Shown: one piece after another, positions 41,604 to 53,641 of the stretch
Layout of the letters: each line of letters starts with the position of its first letter
Position numbering within the stretch: the first letter of the stretch is position 1
Assembly: GCF_030316605.1 (NCBI RefSeq)
Contig: NZ_CP127039.1
Coordinates: 186,001-250,000, forward strand
Source of the DNA: Spiroplasma ixodetis Y32
Lineage (GTDB): Bacteria > Bacillota_I > Bacilli_A > Mycoplasmatales > VBWQ01
Reading direction: 5' to 3'
Length of the DNA stretch: 64,000 bases
Notes under the pieces: model-generated
Told to the model about the DNA's origin: nothing
Seen by the model: only the letters and a program-made list of their open reading frames with translations
Databases searched by the model: none
Translations under genes and position numbers: made by a program

Positions 41604-41897
41604 ATGGAATTATTAACAACAGTAATGACACATGTCTTTCATTTTTTTAATCATTTAGCAGCTGATCCTAATGGATTGATGAATTTAAAGTTTGTTGGAG
41701 CTGGAATTTCAACTATTTCTTGTGCAGGAAGTGGAATTGGTCAAGGTTTTGCTGCTGGTAAAGCTGTTGAAGCGGTTGCTCGTAATCCTGAAGTAGAATC
41801 TAAAATTAGAACACAATTTGTTATTGGTGCAGCTATTGCCGAATCAGGTGCTATTTATGGATTAGTTGTTTCTCTAATTTTAATATTTGTAGCATAG
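41604..41897 (+). CDS. atpE: ATP synthase F0 subunit c
   Basis: 97 aa: two helices joined by the polar loop ARNPEVE; the proton-binding Glu is E80 in AIAESGAIYG. The N-terminus is about 20 residues longer than in E. coli, as in other mollicutes. AAGGAG precedes the ATG. Confidence 0.95.
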   Translation: MELLTTVMTHVFHFFNHLAADPNGLMNLKFVGAGISTISCAGSGIGQGFAAGKAVEAVARNPEVESKIRTQFVIGAAIAESGAIYGLVVSLILIFVA

Positions 41898-41930
41898 GGT
41901 ATTAAAAAATATTAAAAAGTAGGTGATTTT

Positions 41931-42458
41931 ATGAATTTTAATTTCAATGATTTAGTATCAGGTGATGATATTGTTAATCAATTATTTCCCAATCTTCCTG
42001 TTTTTATTGCTCATATTTTTGCAACATTAATTTTATTAATGGTACTTTGAAGATGAGTTTATGCTCCGTTTCGTAAGGCTTTACATTCGCGACATTTAGT
42101 AATTAAAGAAAAACTTGATGATGCTGCTTGCAAGCAATCATTAGCTAATCAAGATCGTGGTGAAGCTAGTCAAATATTAAAAGCTGCTAAAATTGAAGCT
42201 CAGAAAATTATTGCTAATGCACAAAATGATGGTTACAATAAGCGTAAACAAATTATTGATAAAGCGCAAGAAGAGAGTATGCGTATTACTAATCAATCAA
42301 ATCGTGATTTAGTTCGTGCTCGTAAAGAGGCAGAAGCAAAGATTAACGAAGAAATCAAAGTAGTAGCATTAGAAGCAGCTAAAAAAATTATTGGTGCTGA
42401 AATGAATGCTAAAAAACATGAACAATTAATTACTGATTTTATTAAGAATTTGGAATAG
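41931..42458 (+). CDS. atpF: ATP synthase F0 subunit b
   Basis: 175 aa. One N-terminal membrane helix (FIAHIFATLILLMVLWRWVY) followed by a long charged coiled coil, the stator stalk. No lipobox, unlike some mycoplasma b subunits. GTAGGTG precedes the ATG. Confidence 0.93.
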
Positions 42459-42470
42459 TGGTGAAGTTAA

Positions 42471-43013
42471 ATGGTAGATGAAGGATTAGCTAATCAATGA
42501 AGTAATGGTCTTTTTCAATTAGCAAGAGAAATAAAAAAAATTACTCAATTTGCTGAAGAAAGTAATAAATTAATTGATATTTTTACTACTTATCCAGAAT
42601 TTATTGATATTACTAGTAGTAGTAATATAACTATTGAAACACGTAAACAAATTATTAGTGAAACTTTTAAAAATCATATTGAACCATATATGTTAAATTT
42701 TTTCTTTTTATTGATTGATGAACATCATTTCCAGTGTGTTCGTTTCATTTTAAAAGAATTTCGCAAATTATGTAATGAATATCAAGATGTAAACTATGGC
42801 ATTATTTATTCAGTAATAGAACTTTCAAACCAACAAATAAATCAAATAAAATTGAAAATTGAGAAAGTCATTAAACATAAGATTAAAGTCGTTAACAAGA
42901 TTGATAAATCATTAATTGGCGGTATTAAAGTTAAAGTACGGAATCAAGTTTTTGATGGTTCAGTTAAAGGTCAAATTGATCAATTAAAACAAGAATTATT
43001 AAGTCATGAATAG
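42471..43013 (+). CDS. atpH: ATP synthase F1 subunit delta
   Basis: 180 aa. The C-terminal [20 protein letters not shown] and [20 protein letters not shown] match the family. It ties the stalk to F1. 12 nt after atpF. Confidence 0.92.
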
Positions 43014-43024
43014 AGGTAAAACAA

Positions 43025-44608
43025 ATGTCCTTAAACGTTAATCAAATTTCAGAAATTATAAAAAGCCAAATTAAAAATTATGGTAAAAAAATTAGTGCTA
43101 ATGAGGAAGGCATCGTTGTTACTGTCGGTGATGGAATTGCGCTAATTCATGGTTTAGATAAGGCTGTTAATGGTGAATTAGTATTTTTTCCTAAAAGTAA
43201 TATTTATGGTATGGTTTTGAGTTTAGAAGAAACTGCTGTTGGTGTTACTTTAATGGGGGATGATACGGGTATCAAAGAAGGAGATATTGTTAGTAGAACA
43301 GGTAATGTTGTTGAAACACCAGTTGGTAATATGCTTTTAGGAAGAGTTGTTAATGCACTAGGGCAAAAGATTGATGGTAAAGGTCCAATTAAAACTACGA
43401 AAACTAGACCGATTGAAAGAATAGCGCTGGGTGTGATGACTAGAAAATCTGTATCAGAGCCTTTAGCAACAGGATTATTATCAATTGATGCAATGATTCC
43501 GATTGGCAAAGGTCAAAGAGAGTTAATAATTGGTGATCGTCAAACTGGAAAAACAACGATTGCTATTGATACTATTATTAATCAAAAGGGTAAAAATGTC
43601 TTTTGTGTTTATGTTGCTATTGGTCAAAAAGCTTCAACTGTTGCTCAAATTGTTGATAAATTAACACAACTAGGGGCAATGGAGTATACAACTATTGTTG
43701 CTGCTACTGCTAGTGAAGTTGCTCCTTTGCAATATATTGCTCCTTATACAGGAGTAACTATTGCCGAAGAATGAATGGAAGAAGGTAAAGATGTCTTAAT
43801 TGTTTATGATGATTTGAGTAAACATGCAGTGGCCTATCGTGCTATTTCCTTATTATTAAGACGACCACCAGGAAGAGAAGCTTATCCAGGAGATGTTTTT
43901 TATCTTCATTCACGTTTATTAGAACGTGCAGCTAAATTAAATGAAAAACATGGTGGTGGGAGTATTACTGCCTTACCTATTATTGAAACACAAGCCGGTG
44001 ATATTTCTGCATATATTCCTACTAATGTTATTTCAATTACTGATGGTCAAATTTTTTTAATGTCAGAATTATTTAATGCCGGAATTCGTCCAGCAGTTGA
44101 TGTGGGTTTATCAGTTTCACGGGTAGGTTCATCAGCACAAATTAAAGCAATAAAACAAACAGGTGGAACATTAAAATTAGAATTAGCACAATTTCGTGAA
44201 TTACAAGCTTTTTCACAATTTGGTTCTGATTTAGATGAAAATACTAGAGCTGTTATTGAACATGGTAAACGTGCCATTGAAATTTTAAAACAAAAACAAA
44301 ATGAACCATTAAATCAAATTGATCAAGCAATTATTTTATTAGCAATTAAAAATAAGGCAATTAAATGATTACCAGTAGAAATGATGGATTCTTTTAAAAA
44401 GGAAGTAATAACTTATTTTCAAAAACAACAACGAAAAAGTTATTTAAAATTACAGCAAGATCAAGCGTTTAGTGAAGAGTTACAAGTGAGCATTAGTCAA
44501 GGCATTATGCAGGTTGTTTATAATTTGACTAATAAGCTAAATGACTATAATCCTAAAATATATGGTAGTCTTGAAGAATGGGAAACATTAATTAAAACAT
44601 TCAAATAA
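43025..44608 (+). CDS. atpA: ATP synthase F1 subunit alpha
   Basis: 527 aa. Walker A GDRQTGKT (about residue 169), [13 protein letters not shown] and the family's C-terminal helices. Non-catalytic nucleotide site. GAGGTAA lies before the ATG. Confidence 0.96.
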
Positions 44609-44635
44609 TGTATTAGGAAGGTAAGGTGAAATATC

Positions 44636-45487
44636 ATGGCTCAAAGTATGGAACAAATTAGACAAAAAATTAAATCTGTTAATACTAGTTATAAAATTAC
44701 TAAAGCAATGCAACTAGTATCAACAGCTAAATTAAAAAAAGTAGGTAAAAGAATTGAGATGATTAAACCTTATTATTCTGAAGTTTATGATACATTCAAT
44801 CAACTAATACCTAAATTAAGTAATTCAATTTATTTAAAAACAAAGGATCAAGTTATTAATAAAACAATATGAGTTGTTTTTAATTCTAATTTAGGATTAT
44901 GTGGTGGTTTTAATAATAATTTAAATAAATTAGTACTAGAACAATATCAACCACAAGATGAAATAGTTGTTATTGGTAGTAAAGGAGTTTCATACTTTAC
45001 TAATCATCATTGTAAAATTATGCAATCTTATACTGAAATTAACATTCAATCATCATATAATGATTCGCAAGAGATATCTTTGTTGTTACTTTCTAAGTTT
45101 AATAATAAAGAAACTGATGCTATTAAAATTGCATATACAAAATATGTAAATACGGTAACAACAATTCCAACATTTATTGATTTATTACCAATTGTTTCTA
45201 TTAAAACTAATCAAGAAAGTAATTTAATTCAAACTGATTTTGAACCAGACGCTAATACTGTTATTAATACTGCTATTCCTTTATATGTTGGTGCCATTGT
45301 TTATGGTGCATTAGTAGAATCACAAGTGTCAGAGCAAGCATTACGAAGATTAGCAATGGAAAATGCTTCAAATAATGCCAAAGAAATGAAAGATAAATTA
45401 TTAGTAAGTTATAATCGTGCCCGTCAAGGTGCTATTACCCAAGAAATTTCAGAAATTATTGGTGGCGCTGATGCCCAATCATCATAA
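44636..45487 (+). CDS. atpG: ATP synthase F1 subunit gamma
   Basis: 283 aa. N-terminal SVNTSYKITKAMQLVSTAKL and C-terminal NARQGAITQEISEIIGGA-type (RARQGAITQEISEI) helices form the rotor shaft. GGAAGGTAAGG precedes the ATG. Confidence 0.95.
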
Positions 45488-45498
45488 TAAAGGAGTAA

Positions 45499-47073
<1,575 letters not shown>

Positions 47074-47087
47074 TTGAAGGTGACAGT

Positions 47088-47405
47088 ATGGCATTAAATC
47101 TTAAAATTATTACTCCTGATGGTATTTTTTTCGATGGAGAAGTACAGTGAGTTAATGTTAAAACAACTGAAGGCTATGTTGGTATTCTTGAATGGCATAC
47201 ACCTTTGATTGCTAATATTCAAATATCGAAAATGTCATTTAAAATTAAAGAAAAAATTCGTAATTTAACAATTTCTGGTGGACTTTTGGTAACTGATTTA
47301 CATATGGTTCGTATTATTAGTGATAAAGTTGAATATACATCAATTTTAAAAGAGCAAGAAACAAAGGTATTTGATGAGCGTATTAAAAGGGTTAGTGGAG
47401 GTTAA
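47088..47405 (+). CDS. atpC: ATP synthase F1 subunit epsilon, short form
   Basis: 105 aa. The N-terminal beta-sandwich is present (ITPDGIFFDGEVQWVN, GYVGILEWHTPLIA, ISGGLLVTD). It ends DERIKRVSGG, lacking most of the C-terminal two-helix domain that inhibits ATP hydrolysis in other bacteria. AAGGTGA precedes the ATG. Confidence 0.92.
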
Positions 47406-47410
47406 TAAAT

Positions 47411-47626
47411 ATGCATGATTCACATTTAATAAAATGAATAATTGAAATAAGTATTTATCTTTTTAGTTTTATTGCTAGCGGATTTGCTGTAAAAGCAATT
47501 CCTTTTAATAAATTTCTTGATCATAAAAGAGTAAAAGAATCATGAATTTTATATATGTTAACAACTTTGGTTTTTACTTATTGTATTGGTACGTTAATTA
47601 TTAAATTTATTGGCTTAGATATTTAG
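47411..47626 (+). CDS. DUF1146-like membrane protein
   Basis: 71 aa with two hydrophobic segments (SIYLFSFIASGFAVKAI and ILYMLTTLVFTYCIGTLII). Size, topology and position directly after atpC match DUF1146/YwzB proteins of Firmicutes. Function unknown. Confidence 0.65.
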
Positions 47627-47978
47627 TTTAATTTAAATTAATACTTAAAATTAAAAAAATAAAAATAGTAAGTGTTTTAAAATATTTACTATTTTTTTAA
47701 TTACAATATACTATTAAAATTTATAGTAGTTATTAATAATATCTATATAGATTATAAAATTTCTCCGAAATTACTATTATAGTAGTAAAAAAATCGTTTT
47801 TATTTATTTTATTGTTGTTTTTACTATTATATATATATAATATTTTTATCTGTTAAGTATCATTTTTGTTACTATCATTAATTTTTATTAATGATATTTT
47901 TTATGTTATAATCTTTTATAAGATTTAATTTATAAATCATTTAATTTTATTAAAAATTCTGACCAGGAATGATTTTAA
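47627..47978. other. Intergenic region after the ATP synthase operon
   Basis: Begins with the operon terminator, then very AT-rich sequence with short inverted repeats (ACTATTATAGTAGT). A TATAAT-type box near 47905-47912 is a likely promoter for the 63-aa gene. No other gene seen. Confidence 0.5.
47661..47698 (+). terminator. Terminator of the atp operon
   Basis: AATAGTAA and TTACTATT pair around GTGTTTTAAAATA, followed by a T-run. Confidence 0.7.
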
Positions 47979-48170
47979 ATGAATATTTCATATAATTTTT
48001 ATGTTAAAAATGTTGTTTTGCCTATTGATATGATTAGAAATGAAAGAAATAAATTAGGTATAAAGAATATTGGTAATAATACTAAGTTAAGAAATAATAA
48101 TGATCGTACTAAGTCTAAATTAATTCAAAAAGCATTACATATTTTTAGGGCGCATAACTTTAATGGATAG
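47979..48170 (+). CDS. Small basic protein, 63 aa, free-standing gene
   Basis: ATG follows CAGGAATG; a TATAAT-like box lies about 70 nt upstream and a strong terminator follows, so this is a complete transcription unit. The product is Asn/Lys/Arg-rich: NISYNFYVKNVVLPIDMI, then IRNERNKLGIKNIGNN and a basic tail ending IFRAHNFNG. No motif recognised. Confidence 0.55.
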   Translation: MNISYNFYVKNVVLPIDMIRNERNKLGIKNIGNNTKLRNNNDRTKSKLIQKALHIFRAHNFNG

Positions 48171-48184
48171 ATTCATAAAATAAC

Positions 48185-48215
48185 AAAGAACGATATAACT
48201 ATCGTTCTTTTTTTG
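48185..48215 (+). terminator. Terminator of the 63-aa gene
   Basis: AAAGAACGAT pairs perfectly with ATCGTTCTTT around six bases, followed by T-rich sequence. Confidence 0.85.
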
Positions 48216-48342
48216 TTAAAAGATTAAAACTTAATAACACTGTCATAGAAGTCTAATAGTGAGTACTTTATGTAAATACTTCTATATCAGAATAAAAGAG
48301 CATTTAATGTTAAGCAAGTTAAAATGTTACACTGTATCGCTT

Positions 48343-48419
48343 AATGTAATTATAGATTAATTTGAATAGCCTTATTATGGCTCAGTAAATAACCCATTAA
48401 TCTAATTAACAATTACATT
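48343..48419 (+). repeat. Nested hairpin at the plectrovirus left region
   Basis: Three stems are stacked: AATGTAATT (48343) with AATTACATT (48411), TAGATTAAT (48353) with ATTAATCTA (48396), and AGCC (48368) with GGCT (48379). It lies upstream of the first open frame and may be a viral origin or a structured leader. Confidence 0.6.
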
Positions 48420-48514
48420 TGTATTATTTAAGAAAGTAAGGGGTTTTATATATAAATACATACCTCATTAACAATATCATAACACAATAAAAAATTAAAA
48501 GGAGAAAAATAAAA

Positions 48515-48592
48515 ATGAAATACGTTTACTTATTAAAATATGAAGTTAATTATACTAATCAAATAAAATATAAAGTATTTTCTACAATTGAA
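48515..48592 (+). pseudogene. Plectrovirus gene start, truncated by insertion
   Basis: MKYVYLLKYEVNYTNQ begins at ATG 48515 after AAAGGAG and is cut after 26 codons by the SpV1-ORF3-type IS (the frame ends at TAG 48602-48604). The rest of this gene is missing. Confidence 0.5.
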
Positions 48593-49975
48593 GGCATTGG
48601 TTAGATAAGTTTACTTTCTTGTCTTCAAATCTGTACAAATTGGTTTGGAGACATTTTTAATCGTAAAATCATTCTATCATTATTTCATCAGTTAATAAAT
48701 TTTCTTAATGCTTCTGTGAAATGTTTAATGCTATTAAACTTGTTACCAAACATAATTTTAAAATCTCTTTTGATTCAGCGATTTAAACATTCACTTACTT
48801 GGTTGCCTTTAAATCCTGATAAACTTTTTGAATGAATTAAAGTTTTACTTTTATTAAAACTATTTGTAACTATTTTACTAGTATTACCTGAACCTAAATC
48901 AGACTGGATAAATGTTGCAAATATTTTATGTTCTTTACGGCTTGCCTTTGTTACTTGATTAAGAACATTTAAAATGGTTATTGCATTTTCACTTTTATTA
49001 ATGTTTCAACCAACTATAGCATTACTATTCATATCTGTAGCAATTTCTAATAATAATTTAGTTTTTTTATTATTAATAATTAATTCTTTAAATCAAGTAC
49101 CATCGATGCCAACTTTTTCAAGATAAGTATTACTGGTAAAATTACGTTTTAATAAATATTGGAAATTTGATTTTAAGGAATTAGATTTCGCTCTACGCTG
49201 TTTTTTGGGTTTGGTTAATAGTTTGTGATATTATTATCTTCTAATAACCTCATAATGCTGTTTTTACTGCATTTAAGATTGGTGTTGTTTTTCTTTAATT
49301 CTAATCTCACCTTTTCTAAACTAGTAATTTTAATTATTTTATCTTTGTTGCTAATAAAAACAATTTTATTTAATTCTTTTAATAACTCATTATCAATTTT
49401 TGTTTGATATTTCTTTTTACCGTTTTTTATTCATTTATAATATGCAACTTTACTGATAGGTAACAAACTAATTATGTCATTAATTCCATAATTTTTATTT
49501 CTATATTTATCAACTATTAAAAAACATTTACTTTTCAATAATTTACTATTTAAAATATTTTGATTTTTTTTAATTCTTTATCACAGAATTGTTTTTGTCT
49601 TAAAAATTCATTTTTTATTTTTTCTTTTAGTAGTGACTTTTTGAGTTTTTTATTTTCAAGTTTTAAATTTTTATCTTTGATATTCACTTTATCTATTTGA
49701 TGATTTGTTTGAAAAGTATGAATAGTAATTAATTTATTATTTTTTTGATATTTTTTTACTCAATTATAAATTAATGATCTGGTTGATAATTGATATTTGG
49801 TTTTAATATCAATGGTTTTTAATTTTTTAATCACTACATATTCATTTAAAACATCTAGTTTAATTTTTCTTGTATAAACTTTATATTTCATCTTTACTCC
49901 TTAACTATTAATTATTTAAACTAATCATACTGTCTAGATTAAAAATTATAGGAGTAAACTTAACTAACTTATGCC
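48593..49975 (-). mobile_element. SpV1-ORF3-type insertion sequence, copy 2
   Basis: 1,383 bp, same ends as copy 1 at 322-1705. Left flank is plectrovirus sequence and right flank is IS1595 sequence, with no shared duplication, so a deletion or recombination joined them. Confidence 0.8.
48601..49891 (-). pseudogene. SpV1-ORF3-type transposase, copy 2, frameshifted
   Basis: This copy lacks the AT insertion of copy 1 but has its own defects: one C is missing in an A-rich stretch near 49570, and an extra AC near 49225-49230 puts a stop after NNITNY. Two independent frameshifts leave no full product. Confidence 0.75.
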
Positions 49976-50103
49976 ACACATGATACATTTGTTTTTCTTC
50001 AAACTTGCTATATATTTTAAACAATCCTGTTCTGTTTGAAAAGCATTGTTGAACTCATTCAATTTCATTGTTTCCTCCACAAGTACATGTGGGGAGAAGT
50101 CCG
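49976..50103 (-). mobile_element. IS1595/ISXO2-like fragment, copy 11
   Basis: 128 bp: the left tip (ending GAGAAGTCCG at 50103), the GGAGG site and the first 30 or so codons of the transposase, cut where the SpV1-ORF3-type IS begins. Confidence 0.85.
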
Positions 50104-50143
50104 TTAAGTTTTTAAAAAAAAGAAAAAAAGGAAATGTTAAATA

Positions 50144-50377
50144 ATGGACATGAAAGAAATTATAAAATATGCGTTATATATTGGTGGTTTTTGTTTAATT
50201 CTTTGGTTTTGTAGAAGTTGAATACGTGAAGGTATACAAAGATTTAAACATAAAAAACATATAAAAGATAATGATAGTGAATCGGATTGTACTTTTTGTC
50301 GTAAAGATTTTGAAAAAAAGAAACGTAAATTAGAAATGGAAAAACAACAAAAAGAATTAGAGAAAGGGGATGATTAA
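50144..50377 (+). CDS. Plectrovirus-type membrane protein with CxxC, 77 aa
   Basis: One N-terminal membrane helix (IIKYALYIGGFCLILWFC) followed by a charged cytoplasmic tail with CTFC and a coiled coil (KKKRKLEMEKQQKELEK). AAGGAAATG-type site upstream. Its stop overlaps the next ribosome binding site (AAAGGGG). Confidence 0.6.
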
Positions 50378-50378
50378 T

Positions 50379-50585
50379 ATGCCTGTTGGATTATCAGCAT
50401 TATTAAATATGATTGGTGGTGTAGGACAACAATTATTAAATGTTTTTACTTATATTTTTGGTTGAGTATTTACTACTGGCGATGGTGGAACACTTACAAA
50501 TTGACCAGTGTTAATTTCAATTGTATTTATGGTATTAGTGTTTATCAAACAATTTGTGGGATATATTATTCATGGAACACATTAG
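50379..50585 (+). CDS. Plectrovirus coat-like protein, 68 aa
   Basis: A hydrophobic N-terminal helix, GWVFTTGDGGTLTNW turn, and a second helix (LISIVFMVLVFIKQFVGYII). Size and single-domain layout fit the major coat protein of filamentous plectroviruses (B-type). AAAGGGGATG precedes the start. Confidence 0.6.
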
Positions 50586-50607
50586 TAATTAGAAAGGAAT
50601 TAAGCAA

Positions 50608-50862
50608 ATGGTAAAGTTATTTTTTAGTTTGGTTTTTGTTTTACCTTTATTGGGTAGACTTTTACCAGTTGTTAATACTTTGGTGCAAACTATTTATATG
50701 CAGTATTTAAGTTCTTTTGCTGGGTTACATACTGTGACACTTTTTATTAAGTCGTTCTTTTATGATAGTTTATACACTTTACCTTTGCCTATTCTTGCTT
50801 TAATAAATGTTAGTTTTGTATTTTATTTAATTTTAGGATTATTTAGATTTACAAGACATTAG
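50608..50862 (+). CDS. Plectrovirus membrane protein, 84 aa
   Basis: Two to three hydrophobic segments (LFFSLVFVLPLLGRLLPVV, ILALINVSFVFYLILGLF) and few charges. GAAAGGAA precedes the ATG. Likely a minor coat or assembly protein. Confidence 0.55.
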   Translation: MVKLFFSLVFVLPLLGRLLPVVNTLVQTIYMQYLSSFAGLHTVTLFIKSFFYDSLYTLPLPILALINVSFVFYLILGLFRFTRH

Positions 50863-50873
50863 GATGTGAAATT

Positions 50874-51183
50874 ATGTTTATACCTTTTATTACAACTGTT
50901 ATGCAATTATTTGCTTCAATTTTTATGAAGTTTTTAGTTTTCCACTTGGTGATTTAGGTTTTAATTTGGGTACGTTAATGATATTTTTGATTTTGCTTAG
51001 ATTTGCATTTAGGGTTATTTTACCCGAATTAATTTTACCAACGTTAGATTTAGGACAGAATGTTAAAACTATGGGTCGTGCTTCTGTTAAATTTTATAAA
51101 GGCTCATCATGTGAGTTGGTAAACAAATTGCTAAGGGTCATGAACAAACACAAGATGTTAGTGGAATGAATGTAGGTAATTAA
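50874..51183 (+). pseudogene. Plectrovirus membrane protein, two frameshifts
   Basis: Starts MFIPFITTVMQLFASIFM, shifts near 50930 to FPLGDLGFNLGTLMIFLILL, and shifts again near 51113 to KQIAKGHEQTQDVSGMNVGN before TAA. Reconstructed length about 102 aa. Confidence 0.55.
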
Positions 51184-51185
51184 TT

Positions 51186-51383
51186 ATGTCTAATTTTGTT
51201 CTTAGTATATTGCATTTTATTTTTATATTTTCTAGTAAAGATATTCAAATATTTTTAAATCAACCAAATATTACTAATGAAGTTTATATTTTGTTTAATT
51301 TGACTTTTTGGTTGGTATTAGGTGTATTTTTTAATTTTATTTATCGTAGTATTAAATTTGTTTTTAGGTCATTGTTTGGGTAG
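51186..51383 (+). CDS. Plectrovirus membrane protein, 65 aa
   Basis: Two hydrophobic segments (FVLSILHFIFIFSS and ILFNLTFWLVLGVFFNFIY) and a basic tail. Starts 2 nt after the previous stop. Confidence 0.55.
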   Translation: MSNFVLSILHFIFIFSSKDIQIFLNQPNITNEVYILFNLTFWLVLGVFFNFIYRSIKFVFRSLFG

Positions 51384-51392
51384 GTGTTAAGT

Positions 51393-51584
51393 ATGAGTGT
51401 TTTAGAAATTTACAATAAAATACATCAATGTATAGTTGATTATTGAACTATGTTTATAGGTAATCCAGTTGATGATTTTACTACTATTTTATGAAATTTA
51501 GTAGTTTATGGAACTCAGTTTTTTATTGGATTTGTTTTGTTTTATGGTTCATGGTGAATTTTAAAATGTTTATTTGGTAAATAA
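51393..51584 (+). CDS. Plectrovirus membrane protein, 63 aa
   Basis: Polar N-terminus, then one strong helix (LVVYGTQFFIGFVLFYGSWWILKCLF). Several TGA Trp codons. GTAGGTG precedes the ATG. Confidence 0.55.
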
Positions 51585-51586
51585 TT

Positions 51587-52638
51587 ATGTGATTTAAGTT
51601 TGCTAAATTATTTTTTGTTGTAAATACTTCTGTTCAAGCACCGACTAGTTTAATTGCTTCAAATGACCCTAATGTTGTTAATTATGATATTACAAAAGAA
51701 ATGGTTAAACATGTTAAATACCATAGTTTTGATGATTGAGCAATAATTCCATGAAATTTGCTTATTTTGATGTTGACCAACCAGATTTAAAATTAGTAAG
51801 TGATGAATTTATTGGTAATCAGGGTACTTATATATGTTTTTATTATAGTGATACAGTTGGTGTTCCTTCACAAGAGATAAATATGGGGTCTGGTGTTTAT
51901 ACTTTTAATAGAAAACAATTGGATGAATTTTCACGTATTATGTTTAATCATAATTATGTTGCAGAAAAGAATACTAATCGTTTGAATTTTGTTAATAATG
52001 ATAGGAGAGTTATAAATTTTCAAACACAGTTAAATTTTGAAATTGATAAACCTTTAAGTTTTTATATTCAAGGTTTTATGTTTTATTTTGAATATGAATA
52101 TTTTAAAACTTTTATTGCTAATTTTGTTTTTAGTTTTTTAGATAATGTTGGTGATACAAAGTATTTTTTTAAAGGTAAGGTTGATAATGATATTTATCAG
52201 CAAGATTTATATAATTTTGTTACTATGCCTATTCGTGCTCCAAATTTAAGACATTTAACAGTATTTTTTGATGTTCATGGTGATTCATTTTCAGATATGT
52301 CACCACGGTTAAATTTTGGTCAAATTAATATTTTTTCAAGTGAGAAAGTAACACCAGTTCCACCAAATAGTCCTTTTAATCCTGAGTATGAACGTGTTAG
52401 TTGATATGATGTTTTTGGTCATTTGCGTAATGCTTTTAGGTGAGTACTTTATGGTGTTGTTGGTAAGGTTTTACCGGTGGAACCATTAAGAGAATTTTTT
52501 ACTAAACTTGATGGATTATTGATACGTATTTTTGATGATACTATTAGTTCTGTTTTAAATGTTGATTTTAATAGTGTTTTAGAACAAGTTTTAACTTTAT
52601 GAGTATTTTTAAAAGCAGTAGGATTTTTAGTTGGTTAG
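51587..52638 (+). pseudogene. Plectrovirus adsorption/minor coat-like protein, frameshifted
   Basis: ATG 51587 starts MWFKFAKLFFVVNTSVQAP, a signal-like sequence. After DDWAIIPWNL a missing T near 51760 shifts to the frame reading AYFDVDQPDLKLVSDEF, which stays open to TAG 52638 and ends in a hydrophobic segment (LTLWVFLKAVGFLVG). About 350 aa. Signal, large exterior domain and C-terminal anchor are the layout of a filamentous phage tip protein. Confidence 0.6.
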
Positions 52639-52649
52639 GAGTTGAAATA

Positions 52650-53280
52650 ATGCCTTGATATGGTTATTTACTTTTAGAAGTTTTGTTATTAATAACACTG
52701 TATCCATTTTTAATAACTAGAAAAAATATAAAGGTATTACAACGTGTAGGTAGTTATATTATTTCAGCACCACCACGTACTGGTAAATCTGCTCTTGCTT
52801 GTTGTTTAGCACAAAAACATAAAGGTAGAGTAGTAGTAAAGTCCTATTCCTATTAAAGTACGTAATGAGTATAGTTATCATTGTTCTTATGATGATGTTT
52901 TTAAATTTAATCAATTAAATAGTAATTATGCTTTTAAAGAGAATGATATGCTTGTTTTTGATGAATTAGGTTTAAAAATTAATAGTAATGATTTATCACC
53001 CGAATTTAAAGAAACACAAGAAAGTTTAGGAATGTTTTGTAAATTGATAGGTCATAATTTTAATGGAATTATGTATATGATTGAACAACACCCCGATAGA
53101 ATACGAAAACAAGCAGGTGAAAAAGTAGAGTATATTGTTAAAGTTAAAAGAATCCGTATTTTATTATTTTTAGTTAAGTTTAAATTGAATATTTATACTA
53201 ATGTTGATGACTATAATAAAGTTGTCTTATCTAAAAGACAAACTAAGAAAATAATTAAACGTGGGTGGATTGCCACCTAG
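52650..53280 (+). pseudogene. Plectrovirus Zot-like assembly ATPase, frameshifted
   Basis: N-terminal membrane helix, then Walker A SAPPRTGKSALACC (about residue 40) and, after a shift near 52845, Walker B MLVFDEL. Zot/pI-type ATPases drive extrusion of filamentous virions. The extra base in AAGTCCTATTCC splits the protein. The product would be about 209 aa. Confidence 0.7.
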
Positions 53281-53296
53281 TTATAGTGGTGAAACT

Positions 53297-53583
53297 ATGA
53301 CTTTTAGTTTATGATTTCCTAGGTCTTATTTACAAAGATATAATAGTCGTGTTTTAAATTATATTCATTCGTTAAAGAGTGAATTAAGTAATGTTAAAGA
53401 ATATGAACAGTCACAAGCATTAGATATTTTACTATTGATGATATTAGAGCAGTAGGATTAGATAAGTTAGATAATATATTACAGACTGAAAAGAAAGAAA
53501 TTGAAAATACTGTATGTCGTGCATGTTATTTTAAAACTAAACATTTTAAAAAAAATAAAAAAAATGTTAAAATAAATACATAA
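53297..53583 (+). pseudogene. Plectrovirus protein, frameshifted
   Basis: MTFSLWFPRSYLQRYN starts at 53297; the frame breaks near 53430 and resumes as IDDIRAVGLDKLDNIL and CRACYF before TAA 53583. Not identified beyond its position. Confidence 0.45.
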
Positions 53584-53641
53584 ATTTAATATAAGTTTTT
53601 AACTGATTATTTTATTTTAAATAAATGAGTATTATATTTAA

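Noticed and set aside
43204..43509. Minus-strand open frame inside atpA
   Set aside because: Shadow of the conserved atpA coding strand.
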